Assembly: GCF_000246855.1 (NCBI RefSeq)
Contig: NC_016609.1
Span: forward strand, 992,001 to 1,056,000
Length of the DNA: 64,000 nt
Reading direction: 5' to 3'
Origin: Niastella koreensis GR20-10
Lineage (GTDB): Bacteria > Bacteroidota > Bacteroidia > Chitinophagales > Chitinophagaceae
This document shows, piece by piece, positions 19,101 to 27,429 of this stretch; the stretch's first letter is position 1, and every line of letters begins with the position of its first letter. Below the pieces are notes generated by a model. The model saw only the letters and a list, made by a program, of their open reading frames with translations. It did no database searches and was not told the origin of the DNA. The translations under genes and the position numbers were made by a program.

Positions 19101-19606
19101 TCGGGTTCAATTATATCCTTCAATGGAAAGGGCTTGAGTTGAACATGCTGTGGCAGGGAGTTGGAAAACGAGATATGGCCCTGCGCGGAGAAACCATAGA
19201 GCCCTTTCATGGCGGTTATTCATTCGTGATGTTTGAGCACCAGCTCGATTACTGGACGCCTGCCAATCCAGGCGCCAAATGGCCACGATTAACCGCTCCG
19301 GGTACTGCTTCTACCATCAATAATTATGGTAAAGGATCAGACTTTAACATCTTTAATGGCGCCTATGCGCGGTTGAAGAATATCCAGCTTGGCTATACGC
19401 TGCCCAAGGGGCTCACTGCAAGGATCGGTGTAAGCAAAGTCCATGTATTTGTAAACGGCCAAAACCTGCTTACGCTCAGTAAGATCGCTTTTGTTGATCC
19501 TGAGTCAACCGAGTTTGGGAACAACATGAATGCCAGCGGCGCCAACAGCGCACGTAATTATCCACGGCTTAAATATATAGGAGGAGGGGTACATGTGGAA
19601 TTTTAA
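16199..19606 (+). CDS. SusC/RagA-family TonB-dependent transporter with STN domain
   Basis: A 1135-residue outer-membrane importer. A signal peptide (ending near NSYAQG, residue 45) is followed by a secretin/TonB short N-terminal (STN) domain (about 50-110), a carboxypeptidase-D-like domain (about 137-208, IKGRVTDEEGKALPGVNV), the TonB-box region (NEVVVIGYGT), the plug (about 225-335, GISTFGNNSPLLVIDGV and GSAAIYGSRSANGVILI) and a long beta-barrel ending in VHVEF. The STN domain marks it as a transducing transporter that talks to the upstream FecR. With SusD it forms the glycan-import complex, predicted here to take up mannan fragments because GH76 follows. An alternative start at 16268 would shorten the leader. 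Confidence 0.93.
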   Translation: MTLFSGIESVPTKTKNLRKLLITMKLLFYLLFATMLQVNANSYAQGISLKGRNIPIERIFMEIRKQTGVAVLCESDVLENIKPLTVNFNKTPVPEVLEFCLKQTPYTYQLEKGSIVIKTIARTEHNQPGIDVQQKVIKGRVTDEEGKALPGVNVRTSNGNGTITDGEGFFSLAVPDNVTSLTFSSVGFQSRTVTLGEQTILNVLLNKMPVSLNEVVVIGYGTKRRADLVGAVDQVKAAQIEGRPVGNVMQALQGLSPSLVIQQRNMNPNNNSMNINLRGISTFGNNSPLLVIDGVISNDVSDMNNLNPNDIEEISILKDAGSAAIYGSRSANGVILISTKKGKQGMKPVVSFSGLVGSQNPQVLVKPLKGYQNALLRNDSYINSGADPIYSPEQIRQFAKGDSQYWLKGILKNGLQQNYNFSIQGGATNTSYMISLGYYNQQSNFKGPDYGLKRYNLRSNLTTQIGRLKLSTILWYNRSEGNAYQGDEGFLIADASRLPVYNTYILKDSSGKYYNNDVLTGGNPLAALEHGGYIKTTNDDFQGSLNGELKLMDGLKAKGLVGLDVRPENRLIRRFYWPVYSLSGSETPINQNSSKDYSIEDYSGNGTLLNVQAMLEYNKTFAGMHNVSALAGFSNESYRQKRQEIKMKYVDPVLGIPIDGTIIDPTSYNTVGGTTERSIYSYFGRVGYAYGDKYYAEGSFRYDGSSKFAKNNRWGFFPSVSLGWRISEEDFFDFWKNNIGDLKIRGTYGNLGNQNIDDYQTLTTYDIYINQYGFNNVGVPGTGYTFGNPELRWETTSSANLGADGTFLKGSLRVGFDFFHKLTKGILLAPQTPMVLGGAVPKANLGEMKNQGWELTINYSLRHRDFNHSFGLNIADSWNEVTKFEGYEQISQSDEIERIVRVGLPLYSYYGYKTNGLFQNDDDIKSSALPVGFSPRPGDVKYKDRNGDGIINDNDRYVLGHAFPRLTFGFNYILQWKGLELNMLWQGVGKRDMALRGETIEPFHGGYSFVMFEHQLDYWTPANPGAKWPRLTAPGTASTINNYGKGSDFNIFNGAYARLKNIQLGYTLPKGLTARIGVSKVHVFVNGQNLLTLSKIAFVDPESTEFGNNMNASGANSARNYPRLKYIGGGVHVEF

Positions 19607-19631
19607 AGCACATCAATTCAAATCAGGAATT

Positions 19632-21263
19632 ATGAAAATGAAGTTTGCAGTAAAGGGTGCTGTTACCATATTGTTGATGACATGGTTGTTTACCGGGTGT
19701 GTGAAGCTGGATGTAGTGCCTACCAACAAATTCACCGACGAAACATACTGGACTACAGAAGATAAAGCCAATTCAGTTTTAAGCATGGCTTACCGCCAGA
19801 TGTTCTCGAACGATTATTTCATGCTGAATGAGCTCCTGAGCGATAACGTATACAATGGCTATGGAACAACCAATGAAAAGGTGATCGCATTAGGACTGGC
19901 AGATGCCTCGAACGCGCGCTTCGCCAATGAATGGCGCGATTGTTATGGCGGTATAAAAACCTGTCACACCTTTCTGGCCAACATCGACCGGGTTAAAACC
20001 ATGAGCGAGGACCTGAAGAACAAAAGAAAAGCGGAGATCCGTTTTATCCGGGCCTCGCTTTTTCTTGAACTCACTACCTGGTATGGCGATGTTCCGCATT
20101 TTACGCAGGACATCAACCTCACGGAATCGAAATCGGTAACGCGTAAATCGCATGAGGAGATCATGGCCTGGATACACCAGGAGCTGGATGAAGTGGCTGC
20201 TGTTTTGCCCAGGCGCGAAGACTATGCAGCCGCAGATAATGGAAGAATTACCAGTGGCGCCGCTGTTGCCCTGAATGCCCGTGCTTATTTATATGAAAGC
20301 AACTGGGCTAAAGTGGCTGAATATTGCGATAAGCTCATCAATGGTACTACTTATGGTACTTATAGTTTATTTCCCAATTACGAGCAATTGTTCTGGGTTA
20401 AAAATGAATATAACCCTGAGATCATTTTAAGTCTGCAGTTTGTACCGGTGAACCGGACCTGGGGAAACCTGGTTGACTATGCGCCGATGTCGGCCAACGC
20501 CCGGCTTTGTTTGGCGGCGCCTACCCAGGAACTGGTGAACAGTTACCTGATGAAAAATGGCCACCATTGGACGACAGCCGATCCTGATTATGCCAACCGC
20601 GATCCGCGCATGGGCGCTACCATGGTGTATGATGGCGCTACCTGGGTTGACAGGACCGGTACCGCTTACCCGGTTGTAATTAACCCGGACGGTACCACGC
20701 CGGCCAATAAGATCTCCGATAAGTACACCGGCGCCGGTACGGCACAAACCCCAACAGGTTATTACTACCGTAAGTTCTGCGATCCCGATCCTGCAGCATA
20801 TACAGGCGGAGGCTGGGAGTCGAACCTGAACCTGCCATTGATTCGGTATGCGGACGTATTGCTGATGTACGCCGAAGCAAAAAACGAACTGAGCGCCATG
20901 AACAGCACGGTTTGGGATCAAACGATAAAGAAATTAAGGCAAAGAGCAGGTTTCGATAACACGACTGATGCCCTGGATATGCCCGCTGGCGACCAGGCTG
21001 CCTTGCGCGATGTGATCCGCAATGAACGGCGTGTAGAACTGGCGTTGGAAGGATTGCGCATATTCGATATCCGCCGCTGGAAAACAGCAGAAACTGTTCT
21101 GACGCAGGAACGGCATGGTGCGAAATTCGATAAAAGCAGCGGCAGCTATGATTACATTAAACTCCCGGCCGGAAGCTTTAACCGTAATCGCGATTACCTG
21201 TGGGCCATTCCAAGAGCAGAGCGCCTGCTTAATTCCAACCTTACTCAAAACCCCGGTTACTAA
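19632..21263 (+). CDS. SusD/RagB-family glycan-binding lipoprotein
   Basis: A 543-residue surface lipoprotein; the signal peptide has a lipobox at FTGC. The TPR-rich SusD fold is recognisable from ALNARAYLYESNW, the IRYADVLLMYAEAKNEL motif and the RRVELALEGLRIFDIRRW C-terminal signature. It caps the SusC barrel and binds the polysaccharide. I chose the ATG at 19632, because the ATG at 19593 overlaps the end of susC and adds a charged stretch before the signal peptide. It lies 25 bp after susC and 17 bp before the SusE-like gene, so it is in the same operon. Confidence 0.92.
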   Translation: MKMKFAVKGAVTILLMTWLFTGCVKLDVVPTNKFTDETYWTTEDKANSVLSMAYRQMFSNDYFMLNELLSDNVYNGYGTTNEKVIALGLADASNARFANEWRDCYGGIKTCHTFLANIDRVKTMSEDLKNKRKAEIRFIRASLFLELTTWYGDVPHFTQDINLTESKSVTRKSHEEIMAWIHQELDEVAAVLPRREDYAAADNGRITSGAAVALNARAYLYESNWAKVAEYCDKLINGTTYGTYSLFPNYEQLFWVKNEYNPEIILSLQFVPVNRTWGNLVDYAPMSANARLCLAAPTQELVNSYLMKNGHHWTTADPDYANRDPRMGATMVYDGATWVDRTGTAYPVVINPDGTTPANKISDKYTGAGTAQTPTGYYYRKFCDPDPAAYTGGGWESNLNLPLIRYADVLLMYAEAKNELSAMNSTVWDQTIKKLRQRAGFDNTTDALDMPAGDQAALRDVIRNERRVELALEGLRIFDIRRWKTAETVLTQERHGAKFDKSSGSYDYIKLPAGSFNRNRDYLWAIPRAERLLNSNLTQNPGY

Positions 21264-21280
21264 TACTTAATCAGCACAAA

Positions 21281-22402
21281 ATGAAAAATAATAAACTATC
21301 TATAGTATTCTTCTTCCTGGCGGTTGCAGTCTTTGCGGGCTGTACGAAGGAAAATAAATTCAAAGAGGTTAAAGTAACAGAAGTAAGCACGTTGTATTCC
21401 CCAGATGATGGCCGTAACGTGGTGCTGCAATCAGGCGGTTCGGCAACCTTGTATTTCGAGTGGGAAAAGGCGGTAGCGGAAGACAATGGCGTAGTGTATT
21501 ACGATGTTTTATTTGATAAACCCGACGGCGATTTTTCAAAACCGTTATTTGATGTTGTCGCAGATAACAACGGTACCAGCACGGGTGCAAGTATTACACA
21601 CAAAGTGCTGAACAATATCGGTAAACTGGCAGGCATTGCATCTGCTGAAGAGGGGAAACTAAAATGGACGATCGCTTCTTCACGGGGATTGACAAAAACG
21701 GTTTCTCAACAGGCCCGCATTATCAATATCACCAGGACAAATGGAATTGATGCACCCGATGCGCTGTTTCTGACAGGGGAGGGAACGGAAGGCGGCGCCA
21801 GCCTGGCGCAGGCATTGACCGTTAAAGCACTGCCTGGTGGAAACGAATTCGAGATCTATACCAAACTGCTGGCTGGTAAAAAATATTCTTTTGTTGATTC
21901 AAAAACCAGCGTATCAAGGACCTTCTCGGTAAACACAAACGGAACCTCATTCAAGGAATCGCAGGACGGCGCTACGGTAGCGAAAGACGGGATCTATAAG
22001 ATCAACCTGGATTTTAGTACCTCATCTGTTACCATAGCAGAGATCACCAAACTCGACTTTTTCATGTGTACGCCCCAGAAGCGGGAAACGCTTACCTACC
22101 AGGGTAAAGGCGTTTGGCGGGTGAGTGACATCATCCCTGACTTTACCACCAATTGGAGCGATGACAGGTATTTCTTCTGGATGACCATTGGCGGCGCAGA
22201 GCAAAAAGTAGGCAGTTCCAATAAAGACAACCAGCCTCCGACCACCACAACCGGGTCATTTTTTTATCTGCTCTTCTATCCCAACGATAAAAACCAGTGG
22301 GATTATTCATTCAAATTCCCAAACAGATCTGTAAAGAAATGCAGCGTAAGCGTGTCGTTCAGTTCAGATGCCGCGAACTATACGCATGAAATCATTTATT
22401 AA
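21281..22402 (+). CDS. SusE-like surface glycan-binding lipoprotein
   Basis: A 373-residue lipoprotein (lipobox FAGC, Cys21). It has an N-terminal Ig-like SusE domain (about 25-145) with the YFEWEKAVAEDNGVVYYDV pattern, and two later beta-sandwich domains. The last, with its conserved tryptophans and aromatic residues, is in the place where SusE/SusF carbohydrate-binding modules occur. It is expected to hold the polysaccharide at the cell surface and raise the efficiency of SusCD and GH76. The gene ends in a TAATG overlap with the GH76 gene. Confidence 0.82.
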   Translation: MKNNKLSIVFFFLAVAVFAGCTKENKFKEVKVTEVSTLYSPDDGRNVVLQSGGSATLYFEWEKAVAEDNGVVYYDVLFDKPDGDFSKPLFDVVADNNGTSTGASITHKVLNNIGKLAGIASAEEGKLKWTIASSRGLTKTVSQQARIINITRTNGIDAPDALFLTGEGTEGGASLAQALTVKALPGGNEFEIYTKLLAGKKYSFVDSKTSVSRTFSVNTNGTSFKESQDGATVAKDGIYKINLDFSTSSVTIAEITKLDFFMCTPQKRETLTYQGKGVWRVSDIIPDFTTNWSDDRYFFWMTIGGAEQKVGSSNKDNQPPTTTTGSFFYLLFYPNDKNQWDYSFKFPNRSVKKCSVSVSFSSDAANYTHEIIY

Positions 22403-23622
22403 TGAACAGTAACCGTAACAGTGAAATGGCCTCAACAGCCAGGTGTTCAACAAAAAAATTGCAAATGCAAAAGATCCTATTCATTGCCGGCGCAGCCCTT
22501 ACGCTTGCGTGCGGAAAAATAAATGATGTATACATCGATAACAGTACCAAATACAATATCGACTGGAGCAGTGCTGCCGACAGCAGCAGCACCAGCTTCG
22601 TTAATGCCTACTGGAATTCTACCAGACACCATTTTAATAACGACAATTATGGCACGGTAAATCAATTGGATTACTGGCCCGAAGCCCATGGACTGGATGT
22701 TTTGGTAGACGCGTATAAACGCACCGGAAACACGCTCTATAAAGACCGGATCAATGAGTTTTATGAGGGAGTAAAAGCAAAGAATGGCGGCAGCTTCTAC
22801 AATAATTACTATGACGACATGGGCTGGCATGGCCTGGCGCATCTGCGTGCATTTGAAGCAACGGGCGATGCACGTTATGAGACTTCCGCAACACAGTTAT
22901 GGCAATGGATCGTTGCCGGTTGGAATACTGATGATGGGGGAGGAATACCCTGGAACCATGATAATAACGATGCGGGGCGCAGCAAGGGCGTTCCCGCCAA
23001 TGGTCCGGCGGCCATCATAGCAGCGCGCAGATGGCAGAAATACGGAACAGGAGAAGTGGTAAACGGGTTCAATGATCTTCAATGGCTGGATAAAATTTAT
23101 AACTGGATGAAAGAGCACCGCGTGGTACAGCAGTCGGGCCGGGTGTATGACAATTTTAATGATACCAAAGGCGACTGGACATACAATGCAGGTACTTACA
23201 TGGGCGCAGCGCTGGAGTATTACAACATAACAAAAAACAAAGTGTATTTAAATGATGCTATTAAAACTGCCGACTGGACAACCAGCACATTGATAAACGC
23301 CAATAACAAAGTACTGAGTGATTGGGCAGAGCAGCAGGACCATGATGTTAACCTGTTTAAAGGGATCTTTGTACGGTACCTTACCTTGTTGATCAGGAAT
23401 AAAGACCTGCCTGATACCAACCGGAAAAGATATGTTTATTTTCTGCGGAACAGCGCACAGATCCTGTGGACAGCGGGTTCCGTTAAAAGTCCGGTTGTAT
23501 TGTTCGGGTATCATTGGTGGGAAGCGCCTACAGAATCAAAAGCGGCTTTACGTACCCAGTTAAGCGGCTGTATGTTAATGGAGGCGTTGGCACTGCTGAA
23601 AGCAGAAGGCTATACTGAATAA
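22402..23622 (+). CDS. GH76 alpha-1,6-mannanase (lipoprotein)
   Basis: A 406-residue glycoside hydrolase of family 76, endo-acting on the alpha-1,6-mannan backbone of yeast and fungal cell walls. The paired catalytic aspartates are visible in YYDDMGW (Asp138-Asp139), and the (alpha/alpha)6 barrel motifs in YWPEAHGLDVL, GGGIPWNH and KGVPANGPAAI. A lipobox (LTLAC) suggests surface anchoring. Two starts are possible: the ATG overlapping the SusE-like stop (22402), which gives translational coupling but a 21-residue polar leader, or the ATG at 22465, which gives a normal lipoprotein signal. It closes the sigma-FecR-SusCDE operon and defines the predicted substrate. Confidence 0.9.
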   Translation: MNSNRNSEMASTARCSTKKLQMQKILFIAGAALTLACGKINDVYIDNSTKYNIDWSSAADSSSTSFVNAYWNSTRHHFNNDNYGTVNQLDYWPEAHGLDVLVDAYKRTGNTLYKDRINEFYEGVKAKNGGSFYNNYYDDMGWHGLAHLRAFEATGDARYETSATQLWQWIVAGWNTDDGGGIPWNHDNNDAGRSKGVPANGPAAIIAARRWQKYGTGEVVNGFNDLQWLDKIYNWMKEHRVVQQSGRVYDNFNDTKGDWTYNAGTYMGAALEYYNITKNKVYLNDAIKTADWTTSTLINANNKVLSDWAEQQDHDVNLFKGIFVRYLTLLIRNKDLPDTNRKRYVYFLRNSAQILWTAGSVKSPVVLFGYHWWEAPTESKAALRTQLSGCMLMEALALLKAEGYTE

Positions 23623-23650
23623 GAACAGCTATAAAGTTTTGCAAACCTCG

Positions 23651-23684
23651 AAAGCCTTTCCCGATACATCGGGAGGGGCTTTTG
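23651..23684 (+). terminator. Terminator closing the GH76 locus
   Basis: A stem (AAAGCC...CCCGAT pairs with ATCGGG...GGCTTT, 15 bp with two imperfect pairs) has a 2-base AC core and a short T run, 28 bp after the stop. Beyond it, 23685-23954 shows no gene or recognisable site. Confidence 0.7.
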
Positions 23685-23954
23685 ATATTTTACCGATTTA
23701 ATACTCCACAACTCTTTCAAATATGGAATTTTCTTTCTAATATAGCGCCCTGAAAGATCCCTCCTCTGAATTTACCATATAATTAGGCTCCAGTTTCCCT
23801 CAAACCATTGTGAATACATTACGATTTTCCTTTAATTGATTTAAGGGGCTCCGATATTCCTTTCGCGGTGTTTGCTTACCCCATATTCCTTTGACATATC
23901 GATCGTCCAATGCCTATGTGCCTTTGCTTATTCTAAAGACGCACAATATATATT

Positions 23955-25832
23955 ATGAAAAGTGTTACTTCTACTCTCACAATGATCTTACTATGCCTGT
24001 ATGTTAGCGCCCAGGTTGGCAGTCTGGACAATTCATTCAACGGCACAGGATTCCGGGTTGATAATCCCACCGGCTTCCCCGATAAATATGATATAGCATC
24101 GGCTATGGCATTTACTTCGGGTGGTAAAATAATAGTGGCCGGACGTGTTGAAAACGATAATAATTTTCTTTTGCTCCGGTATACAGCTGCCGGCGTGCTG
24201 GATAACACATTTGGTACCGGCGGTATCGTGTGGGTTAGTACAGTAGATGCCCGGGCGTATGGTATGGCCCAGCAAACTGATGGGAAGCTGGTACTGGTGG
24301 GTTGGATCAACCCCGCCGCCAGGGATTTTTGTGTAATGCGTTTTAACAGCGATGGCAGTTTTGATAACAGTTTCGGAACAAATGGTATTGTATCTACCCC
24401 AATCGGTGCTGAATTTGATGAAGCCCGCAATGTAGCCATCCAAAACGATGGAAAAATAGTGGTGACGGGTTATAGCACCAATTCCTCACACAATACTGAT
24501 TTTGTAACCGTGCGTTATACAGCTACCGGTGGCTTGGATGGTACATTTGGCAGCGGTGGCATTGTAAAAACAAACATCAATAATTTCGATATGGCGGAAG
24601 GTATTGCGATCAACAATACTACAGGCGCCATAACAATAGCCGGAACCAGCAATGGTGATTCTCAGGACCCCAACTATTCCAATACAGGCAGTGGGGATTT
24701 CACCGTGGTTCGTTATACATCCGCCGGTGTACCCGATGCTACCTTTGGCGCTGGTGGTATAGCTACTTTCGATATCGGTGGAACCGGTACATACGATGAG
24801 GCGCATAGCATGGCAGTTCAATCGGATGGGCAATTGGTATTGGCCGGCATAACAAAACGCAATACTACTAACAGTGGTAACAGCGATGCGGCTGTTATCA
24901 GGGTAACCACTGCAGGTGCACTGGATGTTACCTTTGGTACCAGTGGTAAAGTGATCGCCAACTATACCGGCTTTAATTCAGACGATGATATCCACAGCGT
25001 AGCCCTGCAAAACGATGGTAAGATTGTGATAGGTGGCAGCGTTGATGCATTCTCTAATCCATTAAAGCCTTACGGTCTTCTGCTGATGCGTTTAACAGCT
25101 GCAGGTGCACTCGATAATACCTTTGATGGAGATGGAAAAGCTGCTGCTGACATAGTACCTGCTGATAACGATTTCGGCTATGTAGTGGCATTGAACAACA
25201 ACCGGATTTACCTGGCTGGTACCAGTGGAGACCCCAGGGACCTGGCTATTGCCGCTTTCCAGAATGATGGCACTTCGCTGCCTATCGTGCTTAGCCAGTT
25301 CTACGGACAAAAACAAACGAACAAAGTGGTATTGCAATGGACTACCAGCATGGAAGAAAATGTAGCACAGTTTGTAATTGAACGCAGCAGCGATGGCAAA
25401 ACCTATAAGGCCATCGGTACCGTACCTGCGACCGGCAACAGCACTTTAACCAGGAACTATTCATTTGCCGATCAGAGTCCGTTTACCAATGCCAACGACT
25501 ACTACCGTTTACGGGTTCAGGATGTAAGTGGAAGCATTACCTACAGCAAGGTGCTTATTATAAATTTCTCAACTGAGTTAACTACCAGTTTGCAGATCTT
25601 CCCCAACCCGGTTAAGGATGTATTACAGGTGCAGATCCCTGCCGGGTTTAAAGGCACTACCAGCCTGCAGGTATTTGACTTAAATGGTCACCTGGCGAAG
25701 TTGAACCGTATTAATTCAGATGGCAATGCCCTGAATACTACTATCGACATAGCCACCTTACCTACTGGGGTGTATATGCTAAAAGCTACCGATGGCAGCA
25801 ATTCAGTGAGCACCCGTTTTGTAAAACAATAG
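23955..25832 (+). CDS. Secreted delta-60 repeat protein with T9SS type A sorting domain
   Basis: A 625-residue exported protein (signal peptide ending near SAQV). From about residue 23 to 435 it contains some seven repeats of roughly 55-60 residues with the delta-60 pattern (LDNTFGTGG, followed by an A-x-Q-x-DGK-I/L-V-V/L-x-G strand and an RYT/RLT-x-G-LD turn), expected to form a beta-propeller-like fold. A linker with a fibronectin-like strand region (about 440-545) leads to a C-terminal type IX secretion sorting domain (LQIFPNPVKD to GVYMLKA, about 548-625). It is probably attached to the surface or released. Ligand unknown. Confidence 0.85.
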   Translation: MKSVTSTLTMILLCLYVSAQVGSLDNSFNGTGFRVDNPTGFPDKYDIASAMAFTSGGKIIVAGRVENDNNFLLLRYTAAGVLDNTFGTGGIVWVSTVDARAYGMAQQTDGKLVLVGWINPAARDFCVMRFNSDGSFDNSFGTNGIVSTPIGAEFDEARNVAIQNDGKIVVTGYSTNSSHNTDFVTVRYTATGGLDGTFGSGGIVKTNINNFDMAEGIAINNTTGAITIAGTSNGDSQDPNYSNTGSGDFTVVRYTSAGVPDATFGAGGIATFDIGGTGTYDEAHSMAVQSDGQLVLAGITKRNTTNSGNSDAAVIRVTTAGALDVTFGTSGKVIANYTGFNSDDDIHSVALQNDGKIVIGGSVDAFSNPLKPYGLLLMRLTAAGALDNTFDGDGKAAADIVPADNDFGYVVALNNNRIYLAGTSGDPRDLAIAAFQNDGTSLPIVLSQFYGQKQTNKVVLQWTTSMEENVAQFVIERSSDGKTYKAIGTVPATGNSTLTRNYSFADQSPFTNANDYYRLRVQDVSGSITYSKVLIINFSTELTTSLQIFPNPVKDVLQVQIPAGFKGTTSLQVFDLNGHLAKLNRINSDGNALNTTIDIATLPTGVYMLKATDGSNSVSTRFVKQ

Positions 25833-25839
25833 AAAGAAC

Positions 25840-25942
25840 CAATTGGCGATAAGCAATTGACAATAAGCAAAAGAGCCACCAAAATGCAGGTGGCTCTTTT
25901 GTATTTATGACCTGTCAATTGCTTATTGTCTATTGCCTATTG
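25840..25942. repeat. Long inverted repeat enclosing the terminator
   Basis: Outside the perfect hairpin, 25840-25862 (CAATTGGCGATAAGCAATTG, then ACA) is the near inverse of 25913-25942, which has a 7-base GACAATA insertion and ends in the last codons of the minus-strand gene. The whole structure of about 100 bp could fold into one long hairpin. Confidence 0.55.
25869..25900. terminator. Bidirectional terminator between convergent T9SS cargo genes
   Basis: A perfect 12-bp stem AAAAGAGCCACC / GGTGGCTCTTTT with an 8-base loop. T and A tracts on the two sides allow termination in both directions. Confidence 0.85.
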
Positions 25943-27199
25943 TTTAATCACCTTCTGCATTATCTTTTTATCAGGGAAAACAGCCTGGATAAAATATACG
26001 CCGCTGGCAAAGCGGTTCAAATTAAATGTATAACTACCTGCACCCGTTGCAACCTGCTCCGCTATTTTTTGTCCCGCACTAGTATACAGGCTAATAGCTT
26101 TTAACGTAACCGGAACCGGGTAAAACCGGATGGTAATGGCATTGGTAGCAGGATTAGGTGTAACCATAAATCCTTTTGACAGCAGATTAGGTAACGGATC
26201 GGCGCCATGGGAAGTATAGTACCCCGGATGATAATCGTTTAACGCTGTTTCCATGCGCGATACCTGTCCGCGGGTAAACAGGCTCATACAGGCATCATCG
26301 GTATAATCCATATAATTCTCATACAAAATACCCGGCGCTGCAGGGCTGCAGGCATCCGTTATTATGGCGCCCCCGGGGCAACCGCTGGTAAGGGTGGTTT
26401 GGTTGGGCGTATCATCTACAAAATCGGTTCCCGTGCAACCATTTTCATCGCCCCAGATATGATACAGATAAAAGAAATGTCCGGCTTCGTGCGTTAGTGT
26501 ACGCCCTCTGTTATAAGGTTTAAGAGAGTCGGCAGGCAGGGTGGTATAATGAATAACTATTCCTTCTTCGGCGGGAATACTGGCGCCTGGTAACGTGCTG
26601 TAGCCTAAAACATAACCGGCAGATAAGTTGGTGATCCATACATTCAAAAAACGATCGGCGTCCCAGGCATCATCACCGCCCAGCGCGGTGTATTTAAGAC
26701 TATTATCAAATGTACTATATATCGAGCGGCCGGCAGTAGCGCGTACAATACCCGAAGCAGGCTCATTGCCGGGTGTTCGTTGCGCCAGTTTAAACTGGAT
26801 CTGGCTTTTACCAAACAAAGGTTTAAAGGCAGCAGGAAGGTTCACCGAATCTTTGTTCATGCCGGCAAAATCTTTATTCAACACATCCAGTTGAGCCACT
26901 ATCTGCGCATCGGAAATTACAGCCGGGTTGGTGAGCACAACATGAAATACAACAGGTACATAAACAATAGTGCCCTCGATGCGTAAACCGGTGCCGGTTG
27001 CTATTCGCTTATTTACAGATCGCTGAAAACCGGTGGTTTGTTTTTGAAAGGTTGCTTTCAGTGACGGGTTGCTTTGGAAGGTATGTTCCAAAAGCTGCAT
27101 AGTGCCACATTGCCGTTCCTGGGCCCATGAGAAGTTCCCGTTACCCATCAAACAGCTGCTTACAATTACCAAACGGAGATAATAATTCAGGTATGCCAA
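25937..27199 (-). CDS. Secreted M43 (cytophagalysin/pappalysin-like) metalloprotease, T9SS cargo
   Basis: A 420-residue exported zinc protease. A signal peptide ends near SWAQ (residue 26). A propeptide-like stretch precedes the catalytic domain, which contains the extended zinc site HEAGHFFYLYH (His237, Glu238, His241, His247) followed by the IWGDENGC segment and the Met-turn region ENYMDYTDDACMSLFT, as in MEROPS family M43. Six or more cysteines in the catalytic part suggest disulfides outside the cell. The C-terminus (about 345-420, FMVTPNPATNAITIRFYP to GVYFIQA) is a type IX secretion sorting domain. It is transcribed divergently from the GH64 gene across a 230-bp gap (27200-27429) in which I could not pick a clear promoter. 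Confidence 0.88.
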   Translation of the reverse strand: MAYLNYYLRLVIVSSCLMGNGNFSWAQERQCGTMQLLEHTFQSNPSLKATFQKQTTGFQRSVNKRIATGTGLRIEGTIVYVPVVFHVVLTNPAVISDAQIVAQLDVLNKDFAGMNKDSVNLPAAFKPLFGKSQIQFKLAQRTPGNEPASGIVRATAGRSIYSTFDNSLKYTALGGDDAWDADRFLNVWITNLSAGYVLGYSTLPGASIPAEEGIVIHYTTLPADSLKPYNRGRTLTHEAGHFFYLYHIWGDENGCTGTDFVDDTPNQTTLTSGCPGGAIITDACSPAAPGILYENYMDYTDDACMSLFTRGQVSRMETALNDYHPGYYTSHGADPLPNLLSKGFMVTPNPATNAITIRFYPVPVTLKAISLYTSAGQKIAEQVATGAGSYTFNLNRFASGVYFIQAVFPDKKIMQKVIKQ

Positions 27200-27429
27200 T
27201 GGAAGAGGTTTGTATTCTTATGGCTGACACCGGGATTTCAGACAGCGTTGCATAACAGCCCGCCCGCAAAAGTATTTAGCAATACATATTAGGGTAACCA
27301 ATATGTCCAATGTCATATGTACGCCTGCGTTAGGAGATAAGAGAAGCTTACTTTTCCACAAGAAAACTTGAAGAAGTTAATAGAGTTAAATTCACACCAA
27401 ATATCCGTTAACAAACCATTTATTACTGT

